From JANNMJ01 sp031425525 (GTDB taxonomy: Bacteria; Bacteroidota; Bacteroidia; Cytophagales; Hymenobacteraceae), in the NCBI GenBank assembly GCA_031425525.1, contig JANPJM010000084.1, forward strand, positions 29,166 through 93,165: DNA of 64,000 nucleotides, read 5' to 3'. Under the pieces are notes generated by a model. The model worked only from the letters and a program-made list of their open reading frames with translations, did no database searches and had not been told where the DNA came from. Positions 7,583 to 16,047 of the stretch are shown in pieces. The position numbers and the translations under genes were made by a program. Numbering within the stretch: the stretch's first letter is position 1; every line of letters begins with the position of its first letter.

Positions 7583-8962
7583 ATGCCGTTCCAAACCATC
7601 AACCCCGCCACCGGCGCGCACGTGGCCGCCTTTGCGTCGCACACCGCCGCCGCCGTAGAAAAGCGCGTGTAAATGGCCTCTACCGCCGCAACTGCGTGGG
7701 CCGCTACGCCACTCGCTGCACGCGCCGCCACGTTGGCACCCCTTATCGAGGCGTTGCTGGCCCGCGCCCCGGAACTCGCGCATCTGGCCGCCCTCGAAAT
7801 GGGCAAACCCGTGGCCCAAGGTCGTGCTGAAGTGGAAAAATGCGCCGCTGCCATTAGATATTTTGCCGACTACGGCCCCGCTTTTCTCGCCGACGAAGCC
7901 TTGCCGCCCGCGCCCGACGGCACCGGCCGCCGCCTGCTCACCCACGACCCGCTGGGCGTGGTGCTGGGCGTAATGCCGTGGAATTTTCCGTTTTGGCAGG
8001 TCGTGCGGTTCGCTCTACCCACGCTACTGGCGGGCAATGCCGTGCTGGTGAAACACGCCCCCAACGTGCCGCAATGCGCCGCCGCACTGGCCGAAATCTT
8101 TGGCGCCGCGCTGCCCACCGGGCTCTACGCCGACCTCCGCATCGAGCCCGAAACCGTGGGCGTGCTGCTCGCCGACGCGCGCGTGGCCGCCGTCTCGCTC
8201 ACCGGTTCCGAGCGGGCCGGGGCAAGCGTGGCGGCCCTGGCCGGGCAGCACCTCAAGCCCGCCGTACTGGAGTTGGGCGGCTCCGATGCCTTTGTGGTGC
8301 TGGCCGACGCCGACGTGCCCGCTTCCGCAGAAGCCGCCGCCCGTTCGCGCCTCCATAACACGGGGCAGAGCTGCATATCGGCCAAACGCTTCATTATAGA
8401 GGCGGCCGTCTACGACGAATTTCTGGCCGAGCTGACCACGCGCTTGCAAGCCGCCACCGGCGGCGACCCCACCGCGCCCGACGCGCCCGCCACCCTGACC
8501 TATGGCCCACTAGCGCGCTTGGATTTGGCCGCGCAGCTCACACAACAAGTGGCGGCTTCGGTAGCAGCCGGCGCGGTGGTGGCGTTGGCAGGTGGGCAAC
8601 CAACGCCCGATTCGGCTTTTTTTCACCCCATGATTCTCACCGACGTGCCGCCCGCTTGCCCGGCTTGGCGCGAAGAATTGTTCGGCCCGGTGGCCGTCGT
8701 GCAACGCGCAACGGATGAAGCCGACGCCGTGCGCCTCGCCAACGATAGCACCTACGGCCTCGGCGGCGTGGTCTGGACGCGCGACCCCGCCCGCGCCGAG
8801 CGTGTGGCGCGCGCCCTGCGGTGCGGTTATGTAATCGCGAATGGCATGACGGCCTCAACCCCGGAACTACCCTTCGGCGGGCGCGGGCGCAGCGGCTGGG
8901 GCCGCGAGCTGGGCGCGTTGGGCGTGCGGGCCTTTATGGCACCCAAAACGTTGGTTCTATAG
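7583..8962 (+). pseudogene. NAD(P)-dependent aldehyde dehydrogenase interrupted by one in-frame stop
   Basis: The gene looks like a succinate-semialdehyde-type dehydrogenase. The N-terminus MPFQTINPATG (from 7583) and the remaining 429 residues are in the same frame but are separated by TAA at 7670-7672, which is followed at once by ATG. The downstream part retains PWNFPFW with the catalytic Asn, LELGGSD with the general-base Glu, the NTGQSC nucleophile Cys and the closing PFGGRGRSGWGRE segment. Apart from the stop, nothing is decayed, so this is either a very recent nonsense mutation, a sequencing error, or a gene whose translation restarts at 7673. A restarted product would lack only about 30 residues of the NAD domain. 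TACCTTCG at 7569-7576 lies six bases before the original ATG. Confidence 0.8.
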
Positions 8963-9024
8963 CCGTCAAACGACAAAATATGACTGGCGTGGTGCAGGCA
9001 ATGGCTGCGGCAGACACAAAAAAA

Positions 9025-9046
9025 GCACCCCGCAAATGCGGAGTGC
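9025..9046. terminator. Intrinsic terminator after the aldehyde dehydrogenase
   Basis: GCACCCCGC at 9025 pairs with GCGGAGTGC (9038-9046) with one mismatch. The hairpin is preceded by a run of A and followed by TTT. Confidence 0.6.
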
Positions 9047-9252
9047 CTTTCTGAGCTATGAAAACAAACTTAGCTACCACCGAAACAACCAGCCTAGGCT
9101 GGCTACCCCGTCAATAACGAGTCAAAATTCGTTAACAGATTGTTAAGTTCCAAACAATTCGCTGCTTATTTTGCAAATAATCAGGTGAAACGTCGGAATC
9201 TACCGGCCAACCGAACAGATTACGTGGTCAATCGAAACGGCAAACCGGGCGG

Positions 9253-9260
9253 TATCTTTG
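9253..9260 (+). promoter_or_regulatory. -7 box of the ricT-gldH operon
   Basis: TATCTTTG is a full match to TAnnTTTG and lies 83 nt upstream of the ricT ATG. Confidence 0.5.
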
Positions 9261-9343
9261 TCGAACTCCGCACTGACGCGCCAACGAGGCTGCGCGGCGG
9301 GCACTTGGCGCGTTCGGCGCGCCTTTCCAACTGATATTTTGCT

Positions 9344-10963
9344 ATGGCTTGTGGTTCATGTTCAACCGGCGGCGGGTGCAGTCCGGCGGGCTGCGGCTCG
9401 AAGGGAAGTTGCTCGTCGGGCGGCTGTAATCGGCTCAATGTTTTTGATTGGCTGAGTGATATGACGGCGCCAGGCGTCGGCGTCGAAGAGTTTGATTTTG
9501 TGGAAGTGCGCTTCAAAGGCGGCCGCAAGGAGTTTTACCGCAACCAACAGCACACGCGCCTGACCATCGGCGATGCCGTGGTGGTAGACGTACCGGGCGG
9601 TGGATGGCACATCGGACACGTCTCGCTGCGCGGCGAGCTGGTGCGGTTGCAGATGCGGAAGAAGAAGGTGGAAGCCGGCCCCGAAATCAAACCGATTCAG
9701 CGGGTAGCGAATGAGACCGAAATCTCGCAGCTCGGCACCGCCAAAGCCCGCGAAGCCGAGACGCTGATGCGCGGGCGGGTACTGGCCAACCAGTTACGAC
9801 TGCAAATGAAACTCGCCGATGTGGAGATGCAGGCCGACCACTCGCGCGCTATCTTCTACTACTCCGCCGACGACCGGGTGGATTTCCGCGACCTCGTGCG
9901 GCGCCTCGGCGACGACCTGCGGACGCGCGTCGAGATGCGCCAAATCAGTCTGCGGCAGGAGGCGGGCCGCATCGGCGGCATCGGTTCGTGCGGCCGCGAG
10001 CTGTGCTGCTCGACGTGGCTCACCGACTTCAAAACCGTGAGTACCACCGCCGCGCGGTATCAACAGCTTTCGCTCAACCCCGCCAAGCTGGCCGGGCAAT
10101 GCGGGCGCCTGAAGTGCTGTCTCAACTACGAGCTTGATACGTACCTCGATGCCATCAAAGACATTCCGAGCGTCAATCGGCCACTGGTGACCGTTCACGG
10201 CGAGGCGTTTTTGCAGAAGACCGATATTTTCCGGCGGCTGATGTGGTTCGGCTACAAAGGCGAGGCCGAATGGCACCGCTTGCCCGCCGCCCGCGTGCGC
10301 GAAATTCTGGAAATGAACCGCCGGGGCGAACGGCCCGACGCCCTGCTCGAAGCCTTAGCGCCGAGTGCCGTGCCCGAGCCGGAAGTGGCACAGGTAGAAG
10401 GCTCGCTGGAACGTCTCGACGATAAATTCAGCGTTTCGAGCGGCAAAAAGAAGAAAAAGAAAAAGAAAGACGGCCGTGATGGCGGCGATGGTCGCGAAAA
10501 ATCGGCCGCGCCGCGCAGCGAGATGAAACCGCCGCGTGAGCCCCGGCCGGAACGGGAATCTCGGTCGGAACGGCCTGAACGCGCCGAACGCCCCAATCGA
10601 CTCGAACTGCGCCCTTTTCTCGCCGGCACTGCCGCACAGGAACCGCGCGAAAACCGCGAACGCAAGCCCAAACCGCCCCGCGAGCCGCACCCCGACGGCA
10701 CGCCGCAGTCGGCGGACGCTACGCCGCGCCTACCGCGCGAGGCGCGCCCGCCCCGCGAACCCCGCCCCGACGGCACGCCCGCCCGCGACCCCCGTGAGCG
10801 GAACCCGGCACGTCCACCTGCCACTGGTGCCGATGCAGCCGGCGCCGGCGCCGATGCTGATGCCCGCAACCCTAACCGCCGTCGCCGCGGTGGGCGCGGG
10901 CGCGGCGCCTCCGACCGTCCTGGCGCGCCTACTAGCAGCCCCGCCGGCCCCGCTGCCAGCTAG
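9344..10963 (+). CDS. ricT: PSP1-domain protein RicT (YaaT family) with long disordered tail
   Basis: The product is 539 residues. An N-terminal Cys/Gly/Ser-rich segment has Cys at 3, 6, 12, 17, 23 and 28. The PSP1 domain follows, with the family motifs CGRELCCSTWL and CGRLKCCLNYE. From about residue 365 the protein becomes a basic low-complexity tail: eight consecutive Lys, then Arg/Pro/Glu-rich and finally RRRRGGRGRG. In Bacillus, RicT is part of an Fe-S-containing complex that stimulates RNase Y-dependent mRNA processing; the role in Bacteroidota is less defined. The RGG/poly-Lys tail suggests RNA contact (inference). The stop codon abuts the gldH ATG, a gene order I know from other Bacteroidota. 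Confidence 0.88.
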   Translation: MACGSCSTGGGCSPAGCGSKGSCSSGGCNRLNVFDWLSDMTAPGVGVEEFDFVEVRFKGGRKEFYRNQQHTRLTIGDAVVVDVPGGGWHIGHVSLRGELVRLQMRKKKVEAGPEIKPIQRVANETEISQLGTAKAREAETLMRGRVLANQLRLQMKLADVEMQADHSRAIFYYSADDRVDFRDLVRRLGDDLRTRVEMRQISLRQEAGRIGGIGSCGRELCCSTWLTDFKTVSTTAARYQQLSLNPAKLAGQCGRLKCCLNYELDTYLDAIKDIPSVNRPLVTVHGEAFLQKTDIFRRLMWFGYKGEAEWHRLPAARVREILEMNRRGERPDALLEALAPSAVPEPEVAQVEGSLERLDDKFSVSSGKKKKKKKKDGRDGGDGREKSAAPRSEMKPPREPRPERESRSERPERAERPNRLELRPFLAGTAAQEPRENRERKPKPPREPHPDGTPQSADATPRLPREARPPREPRPDGTPARDPRERNPARPPATGADAAGAGADADARNPNRRRRGGRGRGASDRPGAPTSSPAGPAAS

Positions 10964-11485
10964 ATGATTCACCGATTACTGCCTGATTTCGCGCGCCGTT
11001 GGCGCGCGGTTTTCTTCCTCGCCGTCGCCCTGCTGGGCACGACGAGCTGCGACCCCGACCGCGTTTTCGAGGAAAACCACGATCTAAAAGATGCTGTTTG
11101 GCCGGTAGGCAACCGCCCGGTGTTCACCTTCGCCATCACCGACACGGCAGCTCGCTACCGCGTCGCGCTCAACGTGCGCACCACCACGAGCTACCAGTTT
11201 TATAACCTTTTCGTGAAACTGACCCTCACCGACCCCGCTGGGCGTCGGGTGTCGCGGTTGCTCCACGAGTTGAACGTGCGCAGTCCCGAAACCGGGCAGC
11301 CGCTCGGCAACGGCGCCGGCGATATTTTCGACCTGCAAGTGGCGGCGCTACGAAACCTCCGGCTGGCTCAATCTGGCACCTACCGCATTGAGCTGGAGCA
11401 GTACATGCGCGTCGGCACCCTCCCCGACGTGATGGCGGTGGGCGTCCGGGTAGCCCGCGAAACGCCCACTAAGCCCGCGCCGTAA
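10964..11485 (+). CDS. gldH: Gliding motility lipoprotein GldH
   Basis: This 173-residue lipoprotein has a signal ending LLGTTSC (lipid-attached Cys at 29). The mature part carries the GldH features: an acidic FEENHDL segment just after the anchor, the WPVGNRPVFTFAI strand, YQFYNLFVKLTLTDP and a C-terminal YRIELEQYMR. GldH is needed for gliding in Flavobacterium and accompanies type IX secretion genes. Its ATG directly follows the ricT stop, so the two genes are cotranscribed. It supports the Bacteroidota assignment and fits the T9SS cargo genes further along. Confidence 0.88.
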   Translation: MIHRLLPDFARRWRAVFFLAVALLGTTSCDPDRVFEENHDLKDAVWPVGNRPVFTFAITDTAARYRVALNVRTTTSYQFYNLFVKLTLTDPAGRRVSRLLHELNVRSPETGQPLGNGAGDIFDLQVAALRNLRLAQSGTYRIELEQYMRVGTLPDVMAVGVRVARETPTKPAP

Positions 11486-11573
11486 ACGCGGCGTGTAACC
11501 CGCGAGCCGTGGGGGCAGTAACGGGCCTTGTTCCTCTCCTCGCCGACGTATTGCTTTTTCCGGTGTGTATTTT

Positions 11574-12776
11574 ATGAAGCTTGGGCTGGAAATTTTCGGC
11601 GGATTATTAATCCTCGTAGGGCTTTTGCCGTGGCTGCGCACGTATCAATGGTGGGTGCGCATCTGGGATTTTCCGCGGGTACAGATTGCCGTGGGGCTGA
11701 CGGTGGTAACGGGGGTATATGTGTGGCAGTATGGCTGGGGCGAGGGCCGGCAACTGGCATTCGTAGGGTTGTTACTGATGGCGCTCTTCTCGGAACTGTT
11801 TCATATTCGGCGGTTTACACCGCTATGGCCCAAGCAAGCACTCGGCACCCGCGAGGTGCATCCGCAGCATTCATTCAGTCTGTTAGTGTCGAATGTGCGG
11901 ATGGAAAACACGCGTTACGCCCGCTATATCAAGCTGGTGCGTGAAAATGACCCCGATCTGTTGCTCATCAACGAACCAGACGGAACGTGGGCGCGCCACC
12001 TCGCCCGCGAGTTGAACGACCGCTACCCGCACCGCATCGAGGCGCCGCTGCCCAACACGTACGGCATGATGTTGTACAGCAAGTTCCGGCTGCTGAACCC
12101 GCGTATCCGGTACTTGGTCGAACGCGATATTCCCTCTTTCCGCACTACCGTGGCGATGCCCGCCGGGCATACGTTCGAGTTGTTTACGGTGCATCCGCAG
12201 CCGCCGCAATTCCAGCGTAACACCGACACCCGCGAAGCCGAACTTCTGCAAGTCGCCCGCGAAGTGACGGCTACGCCGCGGCCAAGCATCGTCGTCGGCG
12301 ATTTGAACGACGTGGCGTGGTCGCGCACGACGAATTTGTTCCGCCGGATCAGCGGCCTGCTCGACCCGCGAATTGGACGCGGGTTTTTCAACACGTACAA
12401 TGCGTTCGTGCCGTTTTTTCGCTACTCGCTCGACCATATTTTCTACTCGCCGTCTTTTCGGCTGATTCGACTCAAAAAGCTCGGTTTCTTCGGCTCCGAC
12501 CATTTCCCGATCATCATCCGCCTCACGTACGAGCCCAACGGTGCCGCCGAACACGAAGTGCCGGAGCCGGAAGACGAAGAGGTACTGGAATCACACGAAA
12601 TGATTCGCGACGGTCTCGAGACCGCCCGCGAACTGGGTACGGCAGCGCATCCGGTGGCTGGCCCGCCGGCTACGGAAGCCACGCCAAATCAGTCGCCGAC
12701 GGCGGCTCCTGACGGCAAGGCGGAGCTGGTGAATACTGCGGTTACGGCCCAAAAAGAACCCCCGCTGCCGGGGTAG
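11574..12776 (+). CDS. Membrane-anchored endonuclease/exonuclease/phosphatase family protein
   Basis: The product is 400 residues from the ATG at 11574; a GTG nine bases upstream is also possible. Three hydrophobic helices occupy about residues 1-75. An EEP (exonuclease-endonuclease-phosphatase) domain then runs from about 103 to 325, with VSNVRMEN, INEPDG, VVGDLND and the closing SDHFPI motif, the metal-binding and catalytic pieces of the fold. The last 75 residues are acidic and low complexity. The active domain probably faces the periplasm. The substrate is unknown: nuclease, phosphodiesterase and sphingomyelinase-like activities all occur in this fold. Confidence 0.8.
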   Translation: MKLGLEIFGGLLILVGLLPWLRTYQWWVRIWDFPRVQIAVGLTVVTGVYVWQYGWGEGRQLAFVGLLLMALFSELFHIRRFTPLWPKQALGTREVHPQHSFSLLVSNVRMENTRYARYIKLVRENDPDLLLINEPDGTWARHLARELNDRYPHRIEAPLPNTYGMMLYSKFRLLNPRIRYLVERDIPSFRTTVAMPAGHTFELFTVHPQPPQFQRNTDTREAELLQVAREVTATPRPSIVVGDLNDVAWSRTTNLFRRISGLLDPRIGRGFFNTYNAFVPFFRYSLDHIFYSPSFRLIRLKKLGFFGSDHFPIIIRLTYEPNGAAEHEVPEPEDEEVLESHEMIRDGLETARELGTAAHPVAGPPATEATPNQSPTAAPDGKAELVNTAVTAQKEPPLPG

Positions 12777-12789
12777 GCAGCGGGGGTTC
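12756..12789. terminator. Intrinsic terminator between convergent genes
   Basis: A perfect 14-bp stem (12756-12769 with 12776-12789, GAACCCCCGCTGCC) overlaps the 3' end of the EEP gene. An A run precedes it, which gives a T run for the convergent acyl-CoA dehydrogenase transcript. Confidence 0.75.
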
Positions 12790-12814
12790 GTACAAGCTGA
12801 TTCGTTGCTGGCTA

Positions 12815-13969
12815 CTACTTCAAAATAGCCCGCGCAATCACCAGCTTCTGGATTTCCGAGGTACCCTCGCCAATCGTGCAGAGCTTGGAATCGCGATAGT
12901 ATTTCTCGGCCGGGTAATCTTTGGTATAACCATAGCCGCCAAAAATCTGCACGCCTTCGTTCGCTACGCGCACGCACACTTCGGACGCGTAGAGTTTCGC
13001 CATCGCCGATTCGAGATTCACGTTTTCGCCGGCATCTTTCAGCGCAGCCGCGCGATAAGTCAGCAGCGAGGCAGCTTCAATCTCGGTCGCCATATCGGCG
13101 AGCTTGAACGAAATGCCTTGGAAATTACTGATCGGCTGGTTGAACTGATGGCGCTCTTTCGAGTAAGCCAGCGCCGCGTCGAACGCGCCCTGCGCGATAC
13201 CGAGTGAAAGCGCCGCGATGGAAATCCGGCCACCGTCCAGCACTTTGAGCGATTGCACGAAGCCGTCGCCCACCTTCCCGATCACGTTGCCGACGGGCAC
13301 GCGGCAATCGGTGAAAATCAGTTCGGTCGTTTCCGAAGCGCGCATCCCCAGTTTGTCTTCCTTGCGGCCGGCGGCGAAACCGGGCGTGCCGCGCTCAACG
13401 ATAAAGGCGGTCATCCCGCGCGAATCGCCAACCTCGCCCGTGCGGGCGATTACGACGGCGACATCGCCGGATTTACCGTGCGTGATGAAGTTTTTGGCAC
13501 CGTTCAGCACATAGTGGTCGCCGTCGAGGACGGCCGTCGTGCGCATGTTACCGGCATCCGAACCCGTGTTCGGCTCCGTCAGGCCCCACGCGCCGATAAA
13601 CTCAGCAGTAGCCAGCTTCGGCAGGTATTTCTGCTTTTGCTCTTCGGAAGCGTGTTGCAGGATGTGCCCCGTGCACAGCGAGTTGTGCGCCGCCATCGAA
13701 AGACCAATGCTCGGATCGATCTTCGACAGTTCGACAATAGCCGTGACGTATTCGGCGTAGCCAAAACCGGCACCGCCGTATTCAGTGGGCACCAATACGC
13801 CCATCAAGCCCAATTCACCAAGTTTTTTGAAGACGGCGACCGGGAACTCCTGGCTGTCGTCCCACTGCCGCATATGCGGCTTGATGTGCTGCGCACCGAA
13901 GTCGCGCACCATCTGCGCGATCATTTCCTGATTTTCGGTGGTAGCCGACGAGGTTAGAACGTCTTCCAT
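12815..13969 (-). CDS. Acyl-CoA dehydrogenase
   Basis: A 384-residue flavoenzyme of the usual length that oxidises acyl-CoA to trans-2-enoyl-CoA and passes electrons to ETF. The family features are clear: GAWGLTEPNTGSDAG (FAD and substrate contact), FGGYGYTKDYPAEKYYRD, and the catalytic base E368 in CTIGEGTSEIQ. The position of Glu in that C-terminal motif fits short- or medium-chain enzymes. No other beta-oxidation genes are adjacent. The gene converges on the EEP gene across a shared terminator. Confidence 0.93.
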   Translation of the reverse strand: MEDVLTSSATTENQEMIAQMVRDFGAQHIKPHMRQWDDSQEFPVAVFKKLGELGLMGVLVPTEYGGAGFGYAEYVTAIVELSKIDPSIGLSMAAHNSLCTGHILQHASEEQKQKYLPKLATAEFIGAWGLTEPNTGSDAGNMRTTAVLDGDHYVLNGAKNFITHGKSGDVAVVIARTGEVGDSRGMTAFIVERGTPGFAAGRKEDKLGMRASETTELIFTDCRVPVGNVIGKVGDGFVQSLKVLDGGRISIAALSLGIAQGAFDAALAYSKERHQFNQPISNFQGISFKLADMATEIEAASLLTYRAAALKDAGENVNLESAMAKLYASEVCVRVANEGVQIFGGYGYTKDYPAEKYYRDSKLCTIGEGTSEIQKLVIARAILK

Positions 13970-14113
13970 TGACGGAGTGGGGACAAAAAACGAAAAGTTG
14001 ATGATGCAATGCGCAAAAAAGCGCGTTCAGCCCGAAAAGTTACGAACTTGGGGAGCAAAAGCGTACATTTTGTCCCAAGTCGGGCAAAAATACGCCACCG
14101 GCGGCGGCCAACG

Positions 14114-14929
14114 CTAATTATAGTAAAACTCGTTCGGCAGCTTTTTGTAGACCGAGAACAGCCACCCCGCCCGAATGCCGAACTGCACATCGACCCGCCG
14201 GCGCGTATCGCGACGCTCTAGTTGGTAATCCCAGGCGCGGCGGCTTTGCGTGAAGCCTTCGAGCGCTTCAAGATCGATGAAAAAGTTGAGTCGCCGCTTC
14301 GTGCCCAAGTACAAATAGCCCACGCGCTGCACCAGCGCAGGGCCGTTGCTGAGGCGGTCGTAGCCCTTCACGTACTCGCCGCGAAGTTGGTTGGCGGTGG
14401 TCGCTACGTCTTCAAAATTGATCTTATGTTGCCAGAAACCCGCCCCAATGGTCGTAAAAAGTCCCGAATTGACGCTCGCGCCCGGCAGTTTGAGTGGCCA
14501 CACACGCCCGGCGCTCAACAGCAGCGAGTAGCCACGCCCCGTAACGCGCACATCGGAATACAGCCCATCAGAGCCGATCAACTGGTTGCCGCCCGCCGAC
14601 GCATCGCGCACCCGCACCGAATCTAGTACGCTCTCGCGCACCTTACCCGTGAACCGGAAACCGTAATCAAAGCCCAAGAGCCAACCGTTGCGGGTTTTCA
14701 ACCAAAACCCCGCCTGCGCTGCCGGGCCAGGCCCAAAGCGTTTCGCAAAATCACTGCCCGGCAAATCGTACCCGCCACCGATGGCAAACATCGGCACGGT
14801 GAGCGCCGTATCGGCGCGGCTGGTTTGGGCCTGCGCCTGGCTTGCCATCGCTACTAGTGATATACCTACCAATACCCCGCAAACCAAGCGCAGCAAACAG
14901 GCGCGATGGGTAGTTTGAATTGCTTTCAC
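14114..14929 (-). CDS. Outer-membrane beta-barrel protein, function unknown
   Basis: With a GTG start at 14929 (VKAIQTTHRAC) the 271-residue precursor has a signal peptide ending ASQAQAQ. The mature part alternates aromatic and glycine residues typical of beta-barrel strands (GGGYDLPG, FWLKTRNGWLLGFDYGFRF, GIRAGWLFSVYKKLP). I choose GTG because a TACTTTTG box lies just five bases upstream and no ATG precedes the signal peptide. It is divergently arranged with the polysaccharide-export gene, 92 bp apart between starts, which suggests a shared role in the cell envelope. I do not recognise the family. Confidence 0.7.
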   Translation of the reverse strand: MKAIQTTHRACLLRLVCGVLVGISLVAMASQAQAQTSRADTALTVPMFAIGGGYDLPGSDFAKRFGPGPAAQAGFWLKTRNGWLLGFDYGFRFTGKVRESVLDSVRVRDASAGGNQLIGSDGLYSDVRVTGRGYSLLLSAGRVWPLKLPGASVNSGLFTTIGAGFWQHKINFEDVATTANQLRGEYVKGYDRLSNGPALVQRVGYLYLGTKRRLNFFIDLEALEGFTQSRRAWDYQLERRDTRRRVDVQFGIRAGWLFSVYKKLPNEFYYN

Positions 14930-14934
14930 AGAGG

Positions 14935-14942
14935 CAAAAGTA
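14935..14942 (-). promoter_or_regulatory. -7 box for the beta-barrel gene
   Basis: The minus strand reads TACTTTTG (consensus TAnnTTTG), five bases from the GTG start. It diverges from the export-gene promoter at 15010-15017. Confidence 0.5.
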
Positions 14943-15009
14943 CACGTCGCGCCGCGCCGAAATGCCTCGCCTACCCGTCCGGCGCCTCTTACTTCAACAG
15001 CCTCAGGCG

Positions 15010-15017
15010 TACCTTTG
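15010..15017 (+). promoter_or_regulatory. -7 box for the polysaccharide export gene
   Basis: TACCTTTG matches the consensus fully and ends four bases before the ATG at 15022, predicting a leaderless message. It also settles the start, since the reading frame is open well upstream. Confidence 0.55.
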
Positions 15018-15021
15018 CCTG

Positions 15022-15912
15022 ATGGCATATTGTAAACTCTCGGCTACCCGGCGGCTGATCGCGCAGACTGGGGCGCTGATGATTGGGGCTCTACTGGCGT
15101 CGTGCGCCTCGTACAGGTCTGATATAATGCTGGCACCAGTCGATAAGAACAACGATTTTGACCAGGCGCAAGTAGTAGACCAACTGCCGCCACCGGCCAA
15201 GCAATATCAAGTGCAACCCGGTGATTTTCTATTGTTTCGCATTTTCACCAACAACGGCGAATCCATCCTAGACCCTAATGGCGAGCTGCGGTTTGGTACG
15301 CCCGCCGGCAAGGGCAGTGTTGGCCTGACTCTACCCGCTGCGGCCGCAGGAAGTGCGTCTGCCCCGGTAGCCAGTGCGGGCGCTACCAACAACGAGGGCT
15401 CCTCTTTCGAGGTACTACCCGATGGACAGGTTAGGCTGCCGATGGTCGGATTTGTACCAGTTGCTGGTTTACGCCTGTTACAGATTGATAGCTTACTAGA
15501 GAAGCGGTTTTCCGCTTTCTACAAGGATGTGTTCGTTGAGAGTCGGATCGCCAATCAGCGCGTTGTAGTGCTGGGCGCGCCCGGTCGTGGCCCGCAGGTG
15601 GTTCCACTGACCTACCAAACCACCTCACTGCTCGAGGTACTGGCTTTGGCTGGAGGTGTTCCGTTAGGGTCGCGCGCTACGAATATTCGTCTGATTCGCG
15701 GCGCCGACACCCGCACTGCGCAGGTACAGATTGTTGATCTTTCGACGATTGAAGGAATGCGAAAGGCCAATGCGCAGGTTATTGCTAATGATGTGGTGTA
15801 TATTGAGCCCGTGCGTCGGCCGTTTCTGTCTGGTGCCGCCGACAGCTTTCGCGTCATTGGTATTCTTACGGGCCTCGCTACCGTGGTGGCGCTCCTGGCG
15901 CGGATCAACTAA
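15022..15912 (+). CDS. Polysaccharide export lipoprotein, Wza-like
   Basis: The 296-residue product has a lipoprotein signal ending LLASC. The polysaccharide export (SLBB-type) fold is visible in YQVQPGDFLLFRIF, LPDGQVRLPMVGFVPVAG and the following VVLGAPGRGPQVVPL / LLEVLALAGGVPLGS segments. A final helix at about 275-292 may insert in the outer membrane as in Wza. An Ala/Ser/Gly-rich insert of about 30 residues lies in the first domain. It forms the exit channel for capsule or exopolysaccharide and pairs with the tyrosine autokinase that follows. Confidence 0.87.
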   Translation: MAYCKLSATRRLIAQTGALMIGALLASCASYRSDIMLAPVDKNNDFDQAQVVDQLPPPAKQYQVQPGDFLLFRIFTNNGESILDPNGELRFGTPAGKGSVGLTLPAAAAGSASAPVASAGATNNEGSSFEVLPDGQVRLPMVGFVPVAGLRLLQIDSLLEKRFSAFYKDVFVESRIANQRVVVLGAPGRGPQVVPLTYQTTSLLEVLALAGGVPLGSRATNIRLIRGADTRTAQVQIVDLSTIEGMRKANAQVIANDVVYIEPVRRPFLSGAADSFRVIGILTGLATVVALLARIN

Positions 15913-16047
15913 CGGCAACCCAGTATCTTGCTGCTTTCGAGAACCACTAGCATCTTTTTGTGTGTAAGGCCCAAGCTCGGTTGCTGACCGTTTGCATTTC
16001 TCCAGTAGCCCACCGGCTTTTCTTTTTGCTTTACTGATTTTTAGTTA

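Larger units (their letters stand above)
8963..9343 (+). other. Intergenic region with terminator and ricT promoter
   Basis: No gene is convincing here. It contains a terminator hairpin (9025-9046), a 14-bp palindrome CCAGCCTAGGCTGG near 9091, an AT-rich stretch at 9130-9190 and a consensus -7 box at 9253-9260. A 64-codon open frame crosses the promoter and has no supporting features. Confidence 0.6.

Noticed and set aside
9140..9334. 64-codon plus-strand frame before ricT
   Set aside because: Runs across the ricT -7 box and has no homology signal I recognise.
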